Part shown: positions 1 to 7,475 of the stretch, one piece after another
Position numbering within the stretch: the stretch's first letter is position 1
Layout: every line of letters begins with the position of its first letter
DNA from: a virus
DNA length: 28,969 nt
IMG/VR virus record: IMGVR_UViG_3300036859_000781
Location: 1 to 28,969 of that record
Reading direction: 5' to 3' (one strand)
The notes under the pieces: model-generated
What the model was told of the DNA's origin: nothing
The model's input: the letters and a program-made list of their open reading frames with translations, nothing else
The model's database searches: none
Translations under genes and position numbers: made by a program

Positions 1-72
1 CGGGTAGGCCTTCCGCACAATCCGAGCCCAGGACGTAACCACTACCGGGCGCGCCGGGTCATCCTGAAGTAA
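1..72 (+). CDS. Probable 3' end of an upstream gene (partial)
   Basis: Frame 1 is open from the left edge and ends at TAA (70-72), giving 23 residues that finish in RARRVILK. Nothing in so short a tail identifies a family. The call rests on three points: the frame is open, the stop is followed at about 30 bases by a strong terminator-like hairpin, and the phage gene order would place the last tail gene here. The gene cut off at the right edge would also join this frame if the window were a circularised genome, but that cannot be tested from the window. It may equally be a chance open frame. Confidence 0.3.
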   Translation, partial: RVGLPHNPSPGRNHYRARRVILK

Positions 73-104
73 CAGGCAGCGCGCAACCGACCAGCAGCCA
101 CCCC

Positions 105-153
105 AGGGCCCTGGTTCCACGAGCACGAGGTGCTTCGATGGAACAGGGCCTTT
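105..153 (+). terminator. Terminator-like hairpin upstream of the lysis genes
   Basis: A long imperfect inverted repeat folds into about 21 base pairs. Arm 105-126 pairs with 130-152 around a GAG loop (127-129). From the tip outward the pairs are GCAC/GTGC, CGA/TCG, TTCCA/TGGAA and GGCCCTG/CAGGGCC, separated by single-base bulges at 134, 138 and 114. The outer end closes with G-U and A-U pairs to the T run at 151-153. It lies between the TAA at 70-72 and the endolysin start at 290. The GC-rich stem followed by TTT suits an intrinsic terminator ending the preceding transcript; an RNA-processing or regulatory role is possible. Confidence 0.6.
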
Positions 154-289
154 CGAACATCCCCCTCCAACACGATCGCCGAGGCCGCCGCGTGGGCGAG
201 GAGCGCCGCGCGGCGGGGCGTGCGCGCTCTGGCGTTTCATGGGCCGCCGGCCTGCGCGGCGGTTTCGGCGATCGTCGAGGGGTGCGCGC

Positions 290-862
290 GTGAAGGCGCC
301 GCACGGTCAGGCCGCGGTCTACGCCTTCGTCGGCTGGGATGCGTTCCTCCGCCAGCACTCCCACCTGAAGGGCGAGGAGTTCGAGAGGGCGGTCGCGGCC
401 GAGTGGGAGCCGCGGATGGTCCTGGTGGCGGCGCCGCCCGGCCGGCGGTTCTTCTACGACAAGGACGTCGACGGCGTCGAGGACCCGGGCGAGGGGAGCC
501 GCGGCGTCCGCGTTCACCCGATGATAGCCGACGAGACGACCGCGCTCCTGCTCGACATCTCCCGGGCGCACGAGCGCGGGCTGGCTGGCGTCGAACTCTG
601 GCCGTATGTGAGCTCGTGCGCGGGCGGTTACAAGTTCCGCCTGCAGAAGGGCTCGTTCGACAAGCTGTCCTGTCACGGGCTCGGTCTCGCCATCGACTTC
701 GACCCCAAGCGCAACGCCTACCGCAAGCCGGTCATCAACACGGCGCTCGGCACCATGCCGGGCCTCGACGTGGTCCGCGCGGCTGAGCGACGCGGTTGGA
801 AGTGGGGCGGGGACTTTTTCATGCCGGACGCGATGCACCTGCAGTTCGCGACCGGCTTCTAG
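290..862 (+). CDS. Endolysin, M15-family metallopeptidase
   Basis: This is a 190-residue zinc peptidase of the M15 (VanY / L-Ala-D-Glu endopeptidase) fold, expected to cut peptidoglycan peptide bridges at lysis. The zinc ligands are visible: H129 and D136 in SCHGLGLAIDFD, and H183 in the C-terminal MHLQF after a GWKWGGDF segment. Residues 57-68 (DKDVDGVEDPGE) match a calcium-binding EF-hand-type loop with D57, D59, D61, G62 and E68 in the expected places. T5 endolysin, a related M15 enzyme, is known to be calcium dependent. The GTG start at 290 is preferred over ATG 239 because GAGGGG (277-282) sits seven bases before it. There is no signal peptide, so export would need a holin; one candidate is encoded at 3184-3720. 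Confidence 0.88.
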   Translation: MKAPHGQAAVYAFVGWDAFLRQHSHLKGEEFERAVAAEWEPRMVLVAAPPGRRFFYDKDVDGVEDPGEGSRGVRVHPMIADETTALLLDISRAHERGLAGVELWPYVSSCAGGYKFRLQKGSFDKLSCHGLGLAIDFDPKRNAYRKPVINTALGTMPGLDVVRAAERRGWKWGGDFFMPDAMHLQFATGF

Positions 863-887
863 ACGGACGACGCAAAGGAGGACGTGC

Positions 888-1421
888 ATGAAGAGCAAGA
901 CGACCAGGGTCATGGGAGCGCTGCTGATGGCGGCGCTGGCGTATGCGTGCGCACCGATCCCGACGGAGCCCGACGGCGGAGGCACCGGCAGCGGCAACGG
1001 GAACGGGTCGGGAAACGGCAACGGCAACAACGTGACCATCAACCTGGTGGTCAACGGCAACGTCCCGGGCTCCGGAACGGGCACGGGGCCGAGCTCGGGG
1101 TGCGCGGCGATCGCGGACATCGGCGGGAAGCTCTACGGCAGCGTCGACACTCGAGGCATCGCCCTGAACGTCGGGCAGACCGCCAGCGCCGACTTCACGC
1201 CGAAGGACGCGCAGGGGAAGACGCGCGGCGGGACGTGCGACATCGACACGCCGGTCGAGTTCCTCGTCAGCGACGCGCTCGTCTGCCAGGTGATCCCCAA
1301 CGGGCCGAGCCCCTACGTTCCATCCATCAAGGGGCTCAAGGCCGGAACCTGCACGGTGAAGGCCCGGGCTGCTGGTGTCACGACCTCCGATGACAAGGCG
1401 GTCCGGGTGACGGTCTCGTGA
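888..1421 (+). CDS. Probable lipoprotein with Ig-like C-terminal domain
   Basis: This 177-residue protein begins with a lysine/arginine-bearing n-region and a hydrophobic core ending ALAYAC. C21 is a candidate lipidated cysteine, though the lipobox is imperfect (Ala at -3, Tyr at -2). Residues 29-68 are a low-complexity Gly/Asn/Ser/Thr linker. The C-terminal part from about residue 75 carries several cysteines and ends in a beta-rich segment (GTCTVKARAAGV... VRVTVS) like bacterial Ig-like folds. A strong AAAGGAGG (about 875-882) precedes the ATG. It sits between the endolysin and a series of overlapping small genes. It could be a superinfection-exclusion or outer-spanin-like lysis factor, but it is longer than typical o-spanins; no function is proven. 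Confidence 0.72.
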   Translation: MKSKTTRVMGALLMAALAYACAPIPTEPDGGGTGSGNGNGSGNGNGNNVTINLVVNGNVPGSGTGTGPSSGCAAIADIGGKLYGSVDTRGIALNVGQTASADFTPKDAQGKTRGGTCDIDTPVEFLVSDALVCQVIPNGPSPYVPSIKGLKAGTCTVKARAAGVTTSDDKAVRVTVS

Positions 1422-1657
1422 CGACCCGTGCCAAGTTCAAGGTGGCCGAGGTGCGCGCCCTGGAGGGCGGGGTCCGCATCGTCAAGGCGCTGCCCGTGGT
1501 CTCGGGCTCGGACGAGAACCGGTCGTTCTCCAAGTACACCCCCAGCGGTGCGCTCGAGCTCACCGTGACCCAGGCCGGCGCCATGAGCGACTTCGCTCCC
1601 GGCGTCGAGTTCTACGTCGACATGACGCCGTGCGCGACGGCTGAGGCGCCGAAGTGA
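1418..1657 (+). CDS. Small protein of unknown function
   Basis: A 79-residue soluble protein that I do not recognise. The GTG start overlaps the stop of the lipoprotein gene in the four bases GTGA, and its own stop overlaps the next start in the same way, so it is probably translated by coupling within one operon. It has no membrane segment or signal peptide. The sequence alternates charged and hydrophobic residues (KFKVAEVRAL, LELTVTQAGAM, VEFYVDM), which suggests a small mainly beta fold. The segment around SFSKYTPSGALELTV resembles generic small phage proteins encoded near tail or lysis genes. Codon use matches its neighbours, supporting a real gene. Confidence 0.65.
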   Translation: MTTRAKFKVAEVRALEGGVRIVKALPVVSGSDENRSFSKYTPSGALELTVTQAGAMSDFAPGVEFYVDMTPCATAEAPK

Positions 1658-2799
1658 CGGGCGCACCAGTCGGGCGCCGCGGGTTCATCGCAGCGCTGCT
1701 CGCGGTGGCCGCCGCTCCGGCGGTCGTGCGCTGGCAGGAGGCCGCCCGCGTACGCATCCAGGCGCAGATGGTCGAAGCCTGGAAGGGAATCGCCGAGGTG
1801 TTCGGTCTTCCGCTGCCGAAAGTACCGGCCGGGAGGTTCCTGTCGGCCAACGAGGTCCGCGCGCTCGAGGACCGCCTCGCAGACGACGTCGACCGCGTCA
1901 GCCAGGAGTGGCAGGCAGCTGGGCTCACGTGGAAGGACATCGACGCCGCGCGTGCGTCGAGCCCGGCCCTACGCCTCCTGGGCGCTCTCCTGCTCGCGTT
2001 CCTCTGGTCGACCGTCGCTTACGCGGGCGAGCCGTGCAAGAACGACGCGGGCCTCGAGATTGTCTGCCCCGACTACCTCGAGGAGCCCGCGGTCGTTCAG
2101 GCTCCTCCTTCGCCGGCGCCGTCACCCTCCCCGACGCCGACTCCCTCTCCAAGCCCGTCGCCCGACGCCGGGTTCAAGGTGGACGCCGGCGGCGGCGTGA
2201 TCGCGTCGCTGTCGAGCGAGACCAGCAAGGGCGAGCCGACGGCCGAGCTCGCGCTCGGCATCAACCTCGTGAAGGGGCAGAAGAACCCACCGCGCGGCGA
2301 GCTCCTCCTCCGCTACGGTGCCCTGCCGGGCGTGACCCCCAACCTGAGCGACCCCACGACCTTCCGCGCGTTCGGAGCCGAGGCCAGCGTGTCGAAGGCG
2401 CTGAGCGACAACCTGGTCCTGAAGCCGTCGCTGGTGTTCGGTGCGGACTTCCGGTTCAACGAGCCCGACGTCGAGCCCCGCCACCGCGCCGCGCGCTTCT
2501 TCTTCGTCGGGTTCCGAATCGACGGGGACCGAGGATTCCTGTTCCTCGGCGCTGGAGGCGACGAGCGTCTATCGACGACCGCGCGCGACCGACCCTCGTA
2601 CCTGCCCGCTGGCACCGCCACGTGGCGGCTGAAGGTCGGGGACGTGACGGGCAATCTCGCGGCCTACATCACGGGACGCGTCGTGCTGTTCCTCCGCCTC
2701 GGCTACACGGCGCTGGCCGCGGGGTCCGACATCGCGCAGCTGGGCGGCATGTTGGGCTGGGGAAACACCAAGCCGAAGGCGCGCGCGCGGGATAGGTGA
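1654..2799 (+). CDS. Exported or membrane protein with two hydrophobic leaders, Pro/Ser linker and beta-rich domain
   Basis: A 381-residue protein starting at GTG in a GTGA overlap. Residues 8-26 form a twin-arginine-like leader (RRGFIAALLAVAAAP). Residues 30-100 are helical and charged. A second hydrophobic stretch at 105-124 ends VAYAGEP, which looks like a classical signal-peptidase I site in the middle of the chain, followed by two cysteines (C128, C138). Residues 151-170 are a Pro/Ser/Thr linker. Residues 172-370 alternate like an outer-membrane beta-barrel or beta-sandwich (ELLLRYGALPG, FFFVGFRIDG, VVLFLRLGYTALA). No in-frame ATG, GTG or TTG is seen just before the second leader, so this looks like a fusion of a membrane-anchor protein and a secreted beta protein. 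Role unknown; it may act on the host envelope. Confidence 0.7.
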   Translation: MTGAPVGRRGFIAALLAVAAAPAVVRWQEAARVRIQAQMVEAWKGIAEVFGLPLPKVPAGRFLSANEVRALEDRLADDVDRVSQEWQAAGLTWKDIDAARASSPALRLLGALLLAFLWSTVAYAGEPCKNDAGLEIVCPDYLEEPAVVQAPPSPAPSPSPTPTPSPSPSPDAGFKVDAGGGVIASLSSETSKGEPTAELALGINLVKGQKNPPRGELLLRYGALPGVTPNLSDPTTFRAFGAEASVSKALSDNLVLKPSLVFGADFRFNEPDVEPRHRAARFFFVGFRIDGDRGFLFLGAGGDERLSTTARDRPSYLPAGTATWRLKVGDVTGNLAAYITGRVVLFLRLGYTALAAGSDIAQLGGMLGWGNTKPKARARDR

Positions 2800-2830
2800 C
2801 GGGGTGACAGCCCGTACGGAGGGGGTGCCA

Positions 2831-3187
2831 GTGTCAACGACGAAGACCAGCGCCGACGACGCCCGCGCACTCCTTGCGTCATTCGACGACCACCAGAAGC
2901 CGTGGTGGTCTCAGGTCAGCAAGCCGATGCTCGTCGGTCTGCTGACCGTTCTGGCGCTGGCCCTCCTCTACCACGAGAAGGGCTGGCGCGACGAAGTGAA
3001 CGCGGGCTTGCGCAGCGCGGCCTCGCGAGACGACCTCAAACGGGCACTCGACGAGGTGCAGGAGATCCGCGTCGAGCAGCTGAAGTTCTTCGCGTGGCAG
3101 GCGGAACGGATGGGCGACCGCGGGAAGGCCGCGGAGATCAATCAGCAGCTGGTTCGAGAGGGCGAGAAAGGAAAGGCGACCCCGTGA
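2831..3187 (+). CDS. Single-TM protein with coiled-coil tail, i-spanin-like topology
   Basis: A 118-residue protein with an N-terminal cytoplasmic segment, one membrane helix (about residues 32-48, PMLVGLLTVLALALLYH) and a charged helical tail (residues 52-112). The tail has heptad-like spacing (DDLKRALDEVQEIRVEQL). The GTG at 2831 is chosen over the upstream in-frame GTG 2804 because GGAGGGGG (2818-2825) is well placed for it. One TM followed by a periplasmic coiled coil is the topology of inner-membrane spanins, and the gene directly precedes a holin-like gene. The sequence itself is not recognised as a spanin family, and an unrelated membrane protein is possible. Its stop overlaps the next start (GTGA). 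Confidence 0.65.
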   Translation: MSTTKTSADDARALLASFDDHQKPWWSQVSKPMLVGLLTVLALALLYHEKGWRDEVNAGLRSAASRDDLKRALDEVQEIRVEQLKFFAWQAERMGDRGKAAEINQQLVREGEKGKATP

Positions 3188-3720
3188 ACGCTCAGGACGT
3201 CATGACCGTCTCCACCGTCGTGGTCGCGCTCGTCACCTATGCGAAGTGGTCCGGCGTTCCCGACGAGCAGGGCTCGCACTGGGTGCTCGCGCTGGCGTTC
3301 GTCGGCGTCGGCGTCTGGGCCTACAGCAAGGGCAACTTCTCTCGCGAGACGGCGTTCGACTACCTGGCGGGATACATCGCCGTCGTCACAAGCGCCGCGG
3401 GCGTCTTCGGATTCACGCGCCGGTACCGCGGGTCTCTGACCGCGACGAAGGAGCCGCCCTCGGACCCGGGCTTGATGACCCGCGAGAGCGGCGCGGCGCG
3501 GCTGGGCCTGGTGGTGTTCGTGCTCGCGTGCGTGATCGGCGGGGCCGGGCTCGTTTGCGCGGTCCTGGGGATCGACCCCGCCAGCCGCGCGGTGGCGGCC
3601 GAGCGCGCGCGCCTCCGCGCCGAGGCCTACGAGGAGGGCGTCGGCGACGGTCTCAGGCTCGCGACGGCGCTCGAGCACCCCTGCAAGGCGTCGACGCTCC
3701 CGCCGGAGCTCGCGCGGTGA
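3184..3720 (+). CDS. Holin-like membrane protein with four predicted TM segments
   Basis: A 178-residue protein whose GTG overlaps the previous stop in GTGA. Hydrophobic segments lie at about residues 5-21, 33-47, 60-77 and 106-129. The first three, with short polar loops, resemble a class I holin; basic residues (FTRRYRG) follow the third. A linker then leads to a fourth TM and an Arg/Glu-rich tail (residues 133-178). An in-frame ATG at about 3475 could allow a shorter product starting before the fourth TM, though no convincing ribosome site is seen. Its place after the spanin-like gene and in the same block as the M15 endolysin supports a lysis role. It is longer than typical holins (about 70-150 residues). 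Confidence 0.6.
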   Translation: MNAQDVMTVSTVVVALVTYAKWSGVPDEQGSHWVLALAFVGVGVWAYSKGNFSRETAFDYLAGYIAVVTSAAGVFGFTRRYRGSLTATKEPPSDPGLMTRESGAARLGLVVFVLACVIGGAGLVCAVLGIDPASRAVAAERARLRAEAYEEGVGDGLRLATALEHPCKASTLPPELAR

Positions 3721-4034
3721 TCGGCTGCACCTGGCGCCGTCGCGTCCTTCTGGCCGTCCTGTACTGCCCGCTCGAGGCGGGCCACCAGGGCGACCACAAG
3801 GAGGAGGTGCTGACGCAGGCTCGCGTAGAAGCCGCCGTCTTGCGCGACTTCGTGGTCCTCCTATCACGAGCCGAGAAGCTCTGCCTGTGCGTGTCCTGGC
3901 CAGATCTCCTGTGCCCACCGTGCGCGGCGAAGAAGGCCCTGGGCGACGCCGCGGCTGCGGCGGAGCGCGTCCGGACCGGAGAGGACCCGGGTCCCTGCCG
4001 CTGCGACCCGCCGCACGTGGTGGCGCAGCCCTAA
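3717..4034 (+). CDS. Small cysteine-rich protein, probable zinc binder
   Basis: A 105-residue protein starting at GTG within a GTGA overlap. It contains eight cysteines. C17, H23 and H27 lie in [14 protein letters not shown], a Cys-x5-His-x3-His pattern. Two further clusters follow: C56/C58 with CPPC at 66-69, and CRC at 94-96. Such spacing suggests one or two zinc sites or a compact metal knuckle. There is no signal peptide. I do not recognise a family, though CPLExGHxGxH-type motifs occur in small phage and actinobacterial proteins. It ends eight bases before the fibre gene and is probably co-transcribed with the lysis genes. Confidence 0.6.
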   Translation: MIGCTWRRRVLLAVLYCPLEAGHQGDHKEEVLTQARVEAAVLRDFVVLLSRAEKLCLCVSWPDLLCPPCAAKKALGDAAAAAERVRTGEDPGPCRCDPPHVVAQP

Positions 4035-4041
4035 CGCGGCC

Positions 4042-6408
4042 ATGGACGCCCACAAGAACTTCGCGTACAGCACAGTCGCCTCCGCGCCCAGTCCGGCCGA
4101 TTCCGGGTTGACGCTCGCGGTGGCGGCAGGGCATGGCGCGAGGTTCCCGGCGCCGCCGTTCAACGCCACGGTGCACGCCGCGAACGAGATCCCGGTCCCC
4201 ACGAACGCCGAGGTGTTGCGCGTCACCGCCGTCGACGGCGACGAGTTGACGATCCTCCGGACGCAGGAGGGCTCGACCGCCCGCACGGTCCTTGTCGGCG
4301 ACTCGATCTTCGCGGCCATCACGGCGAAGACGCTTACCGACATCGAGGACGCGCTGCCCGGACCCACAGGGCCGACCGGCCCGACGGGACCCGCTGGCGC
4401 TATCGGACCCACAGGGCCGGCTGGTGCCGACTCGACCGTGCCTGGCCCCACGGGCGCCGCTGGCGCTACGGGTCCTGGAGGCCCGACTGGTCCCACAGGG
4501 CCGACCTCCACGGTGGCTGGTCCCACGGGCCCGACAGGTGCCACAGGCGCAACCGGGCCCACCGGACCAACAGGCCCCGCGTCGACGGTCGCTGGTCCAA
4601 CCGGCCCCACGGGCGCCAACAGCACCGTCGCAGGTCCAACCGGCCCCACGGGACCGACGGGACCTACGGGACCGACCGGTGCGAACTCGACGGTCGCGGG
4701 TCCGACGGGGCCTACCGGTCCGACCGGCCCGACAGGAGCGGGCTCGACCGTTGCCGGTCCCACTGGACCGACCGGCCCGACGGGAGCCACGGGTCCGACC
4801 GGTGAAAAGGGCGGGCTGCGCTACAACTTCTCGACGACGACGACGAACGCCGATCCCGGTCAGGGCGTATTCCGGTACAGCAACGCGACGATCGCCGCGG
4901 TGACCAGCATCTACATCGACCTGCTGGACCAAGGCGGCGTCGATCAGACCGCCTTCATCGACAGCTGGGACGACAGCAGCTCGACGGTGAAGGGCTACCT
5001 GGTCATCAAGTCCAACACCGGAACGATCGTCAACGTCTGGCAGGTGGACGGGTGGGTCACCCAGACGGGATACCGCCGGATCCAAGTCACCTTCGTCTCT
5101 GGAACGCTGCCTGCGAACGGTGAGGCGTGCGTCGTCGAGTTCATCCGCAGCGGAGACATGGGAACGGCAGGTCCCACGGGGCCGACAGGACCGACCGGTC
5201 AGACCGGCAGCACGGGGCCGACCGGACCCACGGGCGCGAACAGCACCGTGGCCGGGCCGACCGGGCCTACGGGTCCCACCGGAGCGACGGGAGCGACCGG
5301 GCCGACTGGAGCGAACTCGACCGTGGCCGGTCCCACGGGCCCGACCGGACCCACAGGCCCGACGGGTCCCACCGGCGCGCAGGGCGGGCTCCGCTTCAAC
5401 TTCTCGACGACAACGGCCGACGCTGACCCTGGCCAGGGCGTGTTCCGCTACAACAACGCCACCATCGGGAGCGTCACGTCCATCTTCATCGACCTCCTCG
5501 ACCAGGGCGGGGTCGACCACTCGGCGTTCATCGACTCGTGGGACGACAGCACATCCGCGGTCAAGGGCTACCTCGTCATCAAGTCGAATGCGAACGGCGA
5601 TGCCACGGTGAACGTGTGGCGCGTCGACTCTTGGACGACGGCCTCCGGATACCGGAAGATCGGCGTGACGTTCGTCTCGGGCGCGCTGCCGTCGGACACA
5701 GAGGCGTGCACCATCGAGTTCACGCGCACCGGCGACCTCGGCGCCACCGGGCCTACGGGACCCACAGGCCCGTCCGGCGCGACCGGGCCCACCGGGCCGA
5801 CCGGAGCGAATAGCACCGTCGCGGGTCCCACCGGCCCCACGGGACCTACCGGTCCGACGGGGCCCACGGGCGCGAGCGGGCCCACGGGTCCCACCGGGCC
5901 GGCAACGGCGTTCTACAACGCGAACTCGACTGACGTCGTCGCGAACGCTACCGACACCTACCTCACGGGGTCGGACATCAACGTCGTCGGCCACCTGAAG
6001 ATCGGCAGCATCCTCTACTGGCGGATGGTCGCGTCGAAGAGCTCGGCCGGAACGGCAGTCCCCGCCTGGAGCATGCGCGCTGGCAACGGCGGGACGATCA
6101 CTGACACCGCGCGCTGCACCGCGACGGGAGTGGCCCAGACCGCGCTGACGGATTTCGGCATCTTCGAAGTCACGGCAGTGGTCCGCGCGACCGGCGCCAC
6201 GACCGTCATCCAGTCCAATTTCAACTTCCGCCACTCGAACACCGTGTCGGGCTTCGCGAACCAGGCCCAGGAGATCATCCGCAACTCTCTCTCCACGGCG
6301 TTCGACGCAACCTCGCTGGGCACGCGCGTCGGGCTGTCGGTCAACCCGGGCACGGCCGGAGTGTGGACGTTCCAGATCGTCGCGGCCTACCTGGACAACG
6401 GCATCTGA
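4042..6408 (+). CDS. Collagen-like tail fibre protein with duplicated internal domain
   Basis: A 788-residue fibre. Residues 1-100 match the common phage tail-attachment domain ([52 protein letters not shown]). Three collagen-like Gly-Pro-Thr blocks follow at about residues 107-256, 376-449 and 568-621. They are interrupted at intervals by STVAG-type breaks (nine counted). Between the blocks are two copies of a globular domain (about 258-373 and 449-567), both starting GGLR(Y/F)NFSTTT and sharing [19 protein letters not shown] and FIDSWDDS. The C-terminal knob (about 622-788) is cysteine-poor and beta-rich. Collagen-like repeats form trimeric triple helices in phage fibres, so this is probably the host-contact fibre. 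Long open frames on the other strand here come from the GGNCCN repeats. Confidence 0.9.
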   Translation: MDAHKNFAYSTVASAPSPADSGLTLAVAAGHGARFPAPPFNATVHAANEIPVPTNAEVLRVTAVDGDELTILRTQEGSTARTVLVGDSIFAAITAKTLTDIEDALPGPTGPTGPTGPAGAIGPTGPAGADSTVPGPTGAAGATGPGGPTGPTGPTSTVAGPTGPTGATGATGPTGPTGPASTVAGPTGPTGANSTVAGPTGPTGPTGPTGPTGANSTVAGPTGPTGPTGPTGAGSTVAGPTGPTGPTGATGPTGEKGGLRYNFSTTTTNADPGQGVFRYSNATIAAVTSIYIDLLDQGGVDQTAFIDSWDDSSSTVKGYLVIKSNTGTIVNVWQVDGWVTQTGYRRIQVTFVSGTLPANGEACVVEFIRSGDMGTAGPTGPTGPTGQTGSTGPTGPTGANSTVAGPTGPTGPTGATGATGPTGANSTVAGPTGPTGPTGPTGPTGAQGGLRFNFSTTTADADPGQGVFRYNNATIGSVTSIFIDLLDQGGVDHSAFIDSWDDSTSAVKGYLVIKSNANGDATVNVWRVDSWTTASGYRKIGVTFVSGALPSDTEACTIEFTRTGDLGATGPTGPTGPSGATGPTGPTGANSTVAGPTGPTGPTGPTGPTGASGPTGPTGPATAFYNANSTDVVANATDTYLTGSDINVVGHLKIGSILYWRMVASKSSAGTAVPAWSMRAGNGGTITDTARCTATGVAQTALTDFGIFEVTAVVRATGATTVIQSNFNFRHSNTVSGFANQAQEIIRNSLSTAFDATSLGTRVGLSVNPGTAGVWTFQIVAAYLDNGI

Positions 6409-7475
6409 TGCGCTTCCACCTCCTGTCGCTTCCGAACGTCCAGACCACGAAGGCCTACTCGCTCGACGGATTCGCCATGGCGACGATCCGATTCGCGCGC
6501 CTGTTGAAGGGTCTTGGGCACACGGTATTCCTCTACGCCAGCGAGGAGAACGAGGCGCCGTGCGACGAGCTCATCACGACCATCACGAAGGAGGAGCAGC
6601 ACGTGCTGCTCGACGGCTGCGAATACCAGTACGCGGCCATGGAGAGCCGGTTTGCGCTCTGGGCGCTCGCCAACCCGCGGATGGTGGCCGAGATCGCCAA
6701 GCGGAAAAAGGAGCGCGACATCATCGCCGTCATCGGTGGCACATCCCACGAGCCGATCGCGAACGCGCACCCCGACCTGATGACGGTTGAATACTCGATC
6801 GGGTACGTCAGCAGCTTCGCCAAGTACCGCGTCTTCGAAAGCCACTACTGGCGCGCGATGACGCACGGGTTTCAGCAGGCCTGGGAAGGCCGCTACTTCG
6901 ACGCGGTGATCCCGCTGTTTTTCGATCCGGCGGAGTTTCAGTTCCGCTCGACGAAGGAGGGGTTCGCCCTCTATGTCGGACGGCTGATTCCTAACAAGGG
7001 ACTGCTGACCGCGTGCCTCGCGGCCCGCCACGCTGGAATCCCGCTGAAGGTGATCGGTCACGGCGATCCAGCGCTCGTGACGCACGGCGCGCAGTACCTG
7101 GGCGCGCTGCCGATGGCCGAGCGCAACGACCTCATGTCCCGGGCCACCGTTCTCATCTGCCCGACGCACTACGTGGAGCCTTTCGGGAGCGTCGCCGTCG
7201 AGGCCCAGATGTGCGGCACGCCCGTGGTGAGCACGGACTTCGGTGGGTTCGTGGAGACGGTCGAGAACGGCCGGACCGGGTACCGGTGCAGCTACCTGGG
7301 GGAGTTCGTTTCCGCCGTGCGTGCCGCGTCGTTGCTCGATAGGCACTACATCCGCGCGCGCGCGGAGCGGCTCTACTCGATCGAGGCGGTGGCGCAGCAG
7401 TACGAGGACTACTTCAAGCGCCTCCAACTGCTGTGGGGCGAGGGCTGGAACAGCCTCCAGGTGCTCGAATGCTAG
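6408..7475 (+). CDS. Glycosyltransferase, GT-B fold, family 4-like
   Basis: A 355-residue glycosyltransferase. The ATG shares one base with the fibre stop (TGATG), so translation is coupled to the fibre. The C-terminal half carries the GT4 nucleotide-sugar site: YVGRLIPNKGL, then VIGHGDP, LGALPMAERNDLMSRA, and EPFGSVAVEAQ with the E-x7-E pair E257/E265, then GTPVVSTDFGGFVETV and NGRTGY. The N-terminal half is an acceptor domain starting RFHLLSLPNVQTTKAY. It has no membrane segment, so it works in the cytoplasm. The acceptor is not shown by sequence. The coupling suggests it modifies the fibre, whose Thr-rich Gly-Pro-Thr repeats could take O-linked sugar; host glycans or phage DNA are alternatives. 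Confidence 0.85.
   Translation: MRFHLLSLPNVQTTKAYSLDGFAMATIRFARLLKGLGHTVFLYASEENEAPCDELITTITKEEQHVLLDGCEYQYAAMESRFALWALANPRMVAEIAKRKKERDIIAVIGGTSHEPIANAHPDLMTVEYSIGYVSSFAKYRVFESHYWRAMTHGFQQAWEGRYFDAVIPLFFDPAEFQFRSTKEGFALYVGRLIPNKGLLTACLAARHAGIPLKVIGHGDPALVTHGAQYLGALPMAERNDLMSRATVLICPTHYVEPFGSVAVEAQMCGTPVVSTDFGGFVETVENGRTGYRCSYLGEFVSAVRAASLLDRHYIRARAERLYSIEAVAQQYEDYFKRLQLLWGEGWNSLQVLEC

Noticed and set aside
138-293. 51-codon frame whose TGA overlaps the endolysin GTG
   Set aside because: Its ATG lies inside the hairpin 105-153 and the translation is an Arg/Gly-rich string with poorer third-position GC than neighbours. The overlap resembles other junctions, so it remains possible but is not supported.
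130-786. 218-codon plus frame overlapping the endolysin
   Set aside because: Its downstream part is a shadow of the M15 gene. The first about 55 codons have gene-like composition but no stop before the endolysin and no family match; a frameshifted older start is conceivable but unsupported.
4360-5903. CRISPR-like regular repeats
   Set aside because: The periodicity comes from Gly-Pro-Thr codons of the collagen-like fibre; there are no constant direct repeats with unique spacers.
3142-6234. Long minus-strand open frame and other minus-strand frames (3864-4790, 5199-5399) rich in Gly-Pro-Val
   Set aside because: They lie opposite the Gly-Pro-Thr repeats; the GGNCCN codons keep the other strand open. 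The plus-strand product has attachment, collagen and knob domains, so the reverse frames are shadows.
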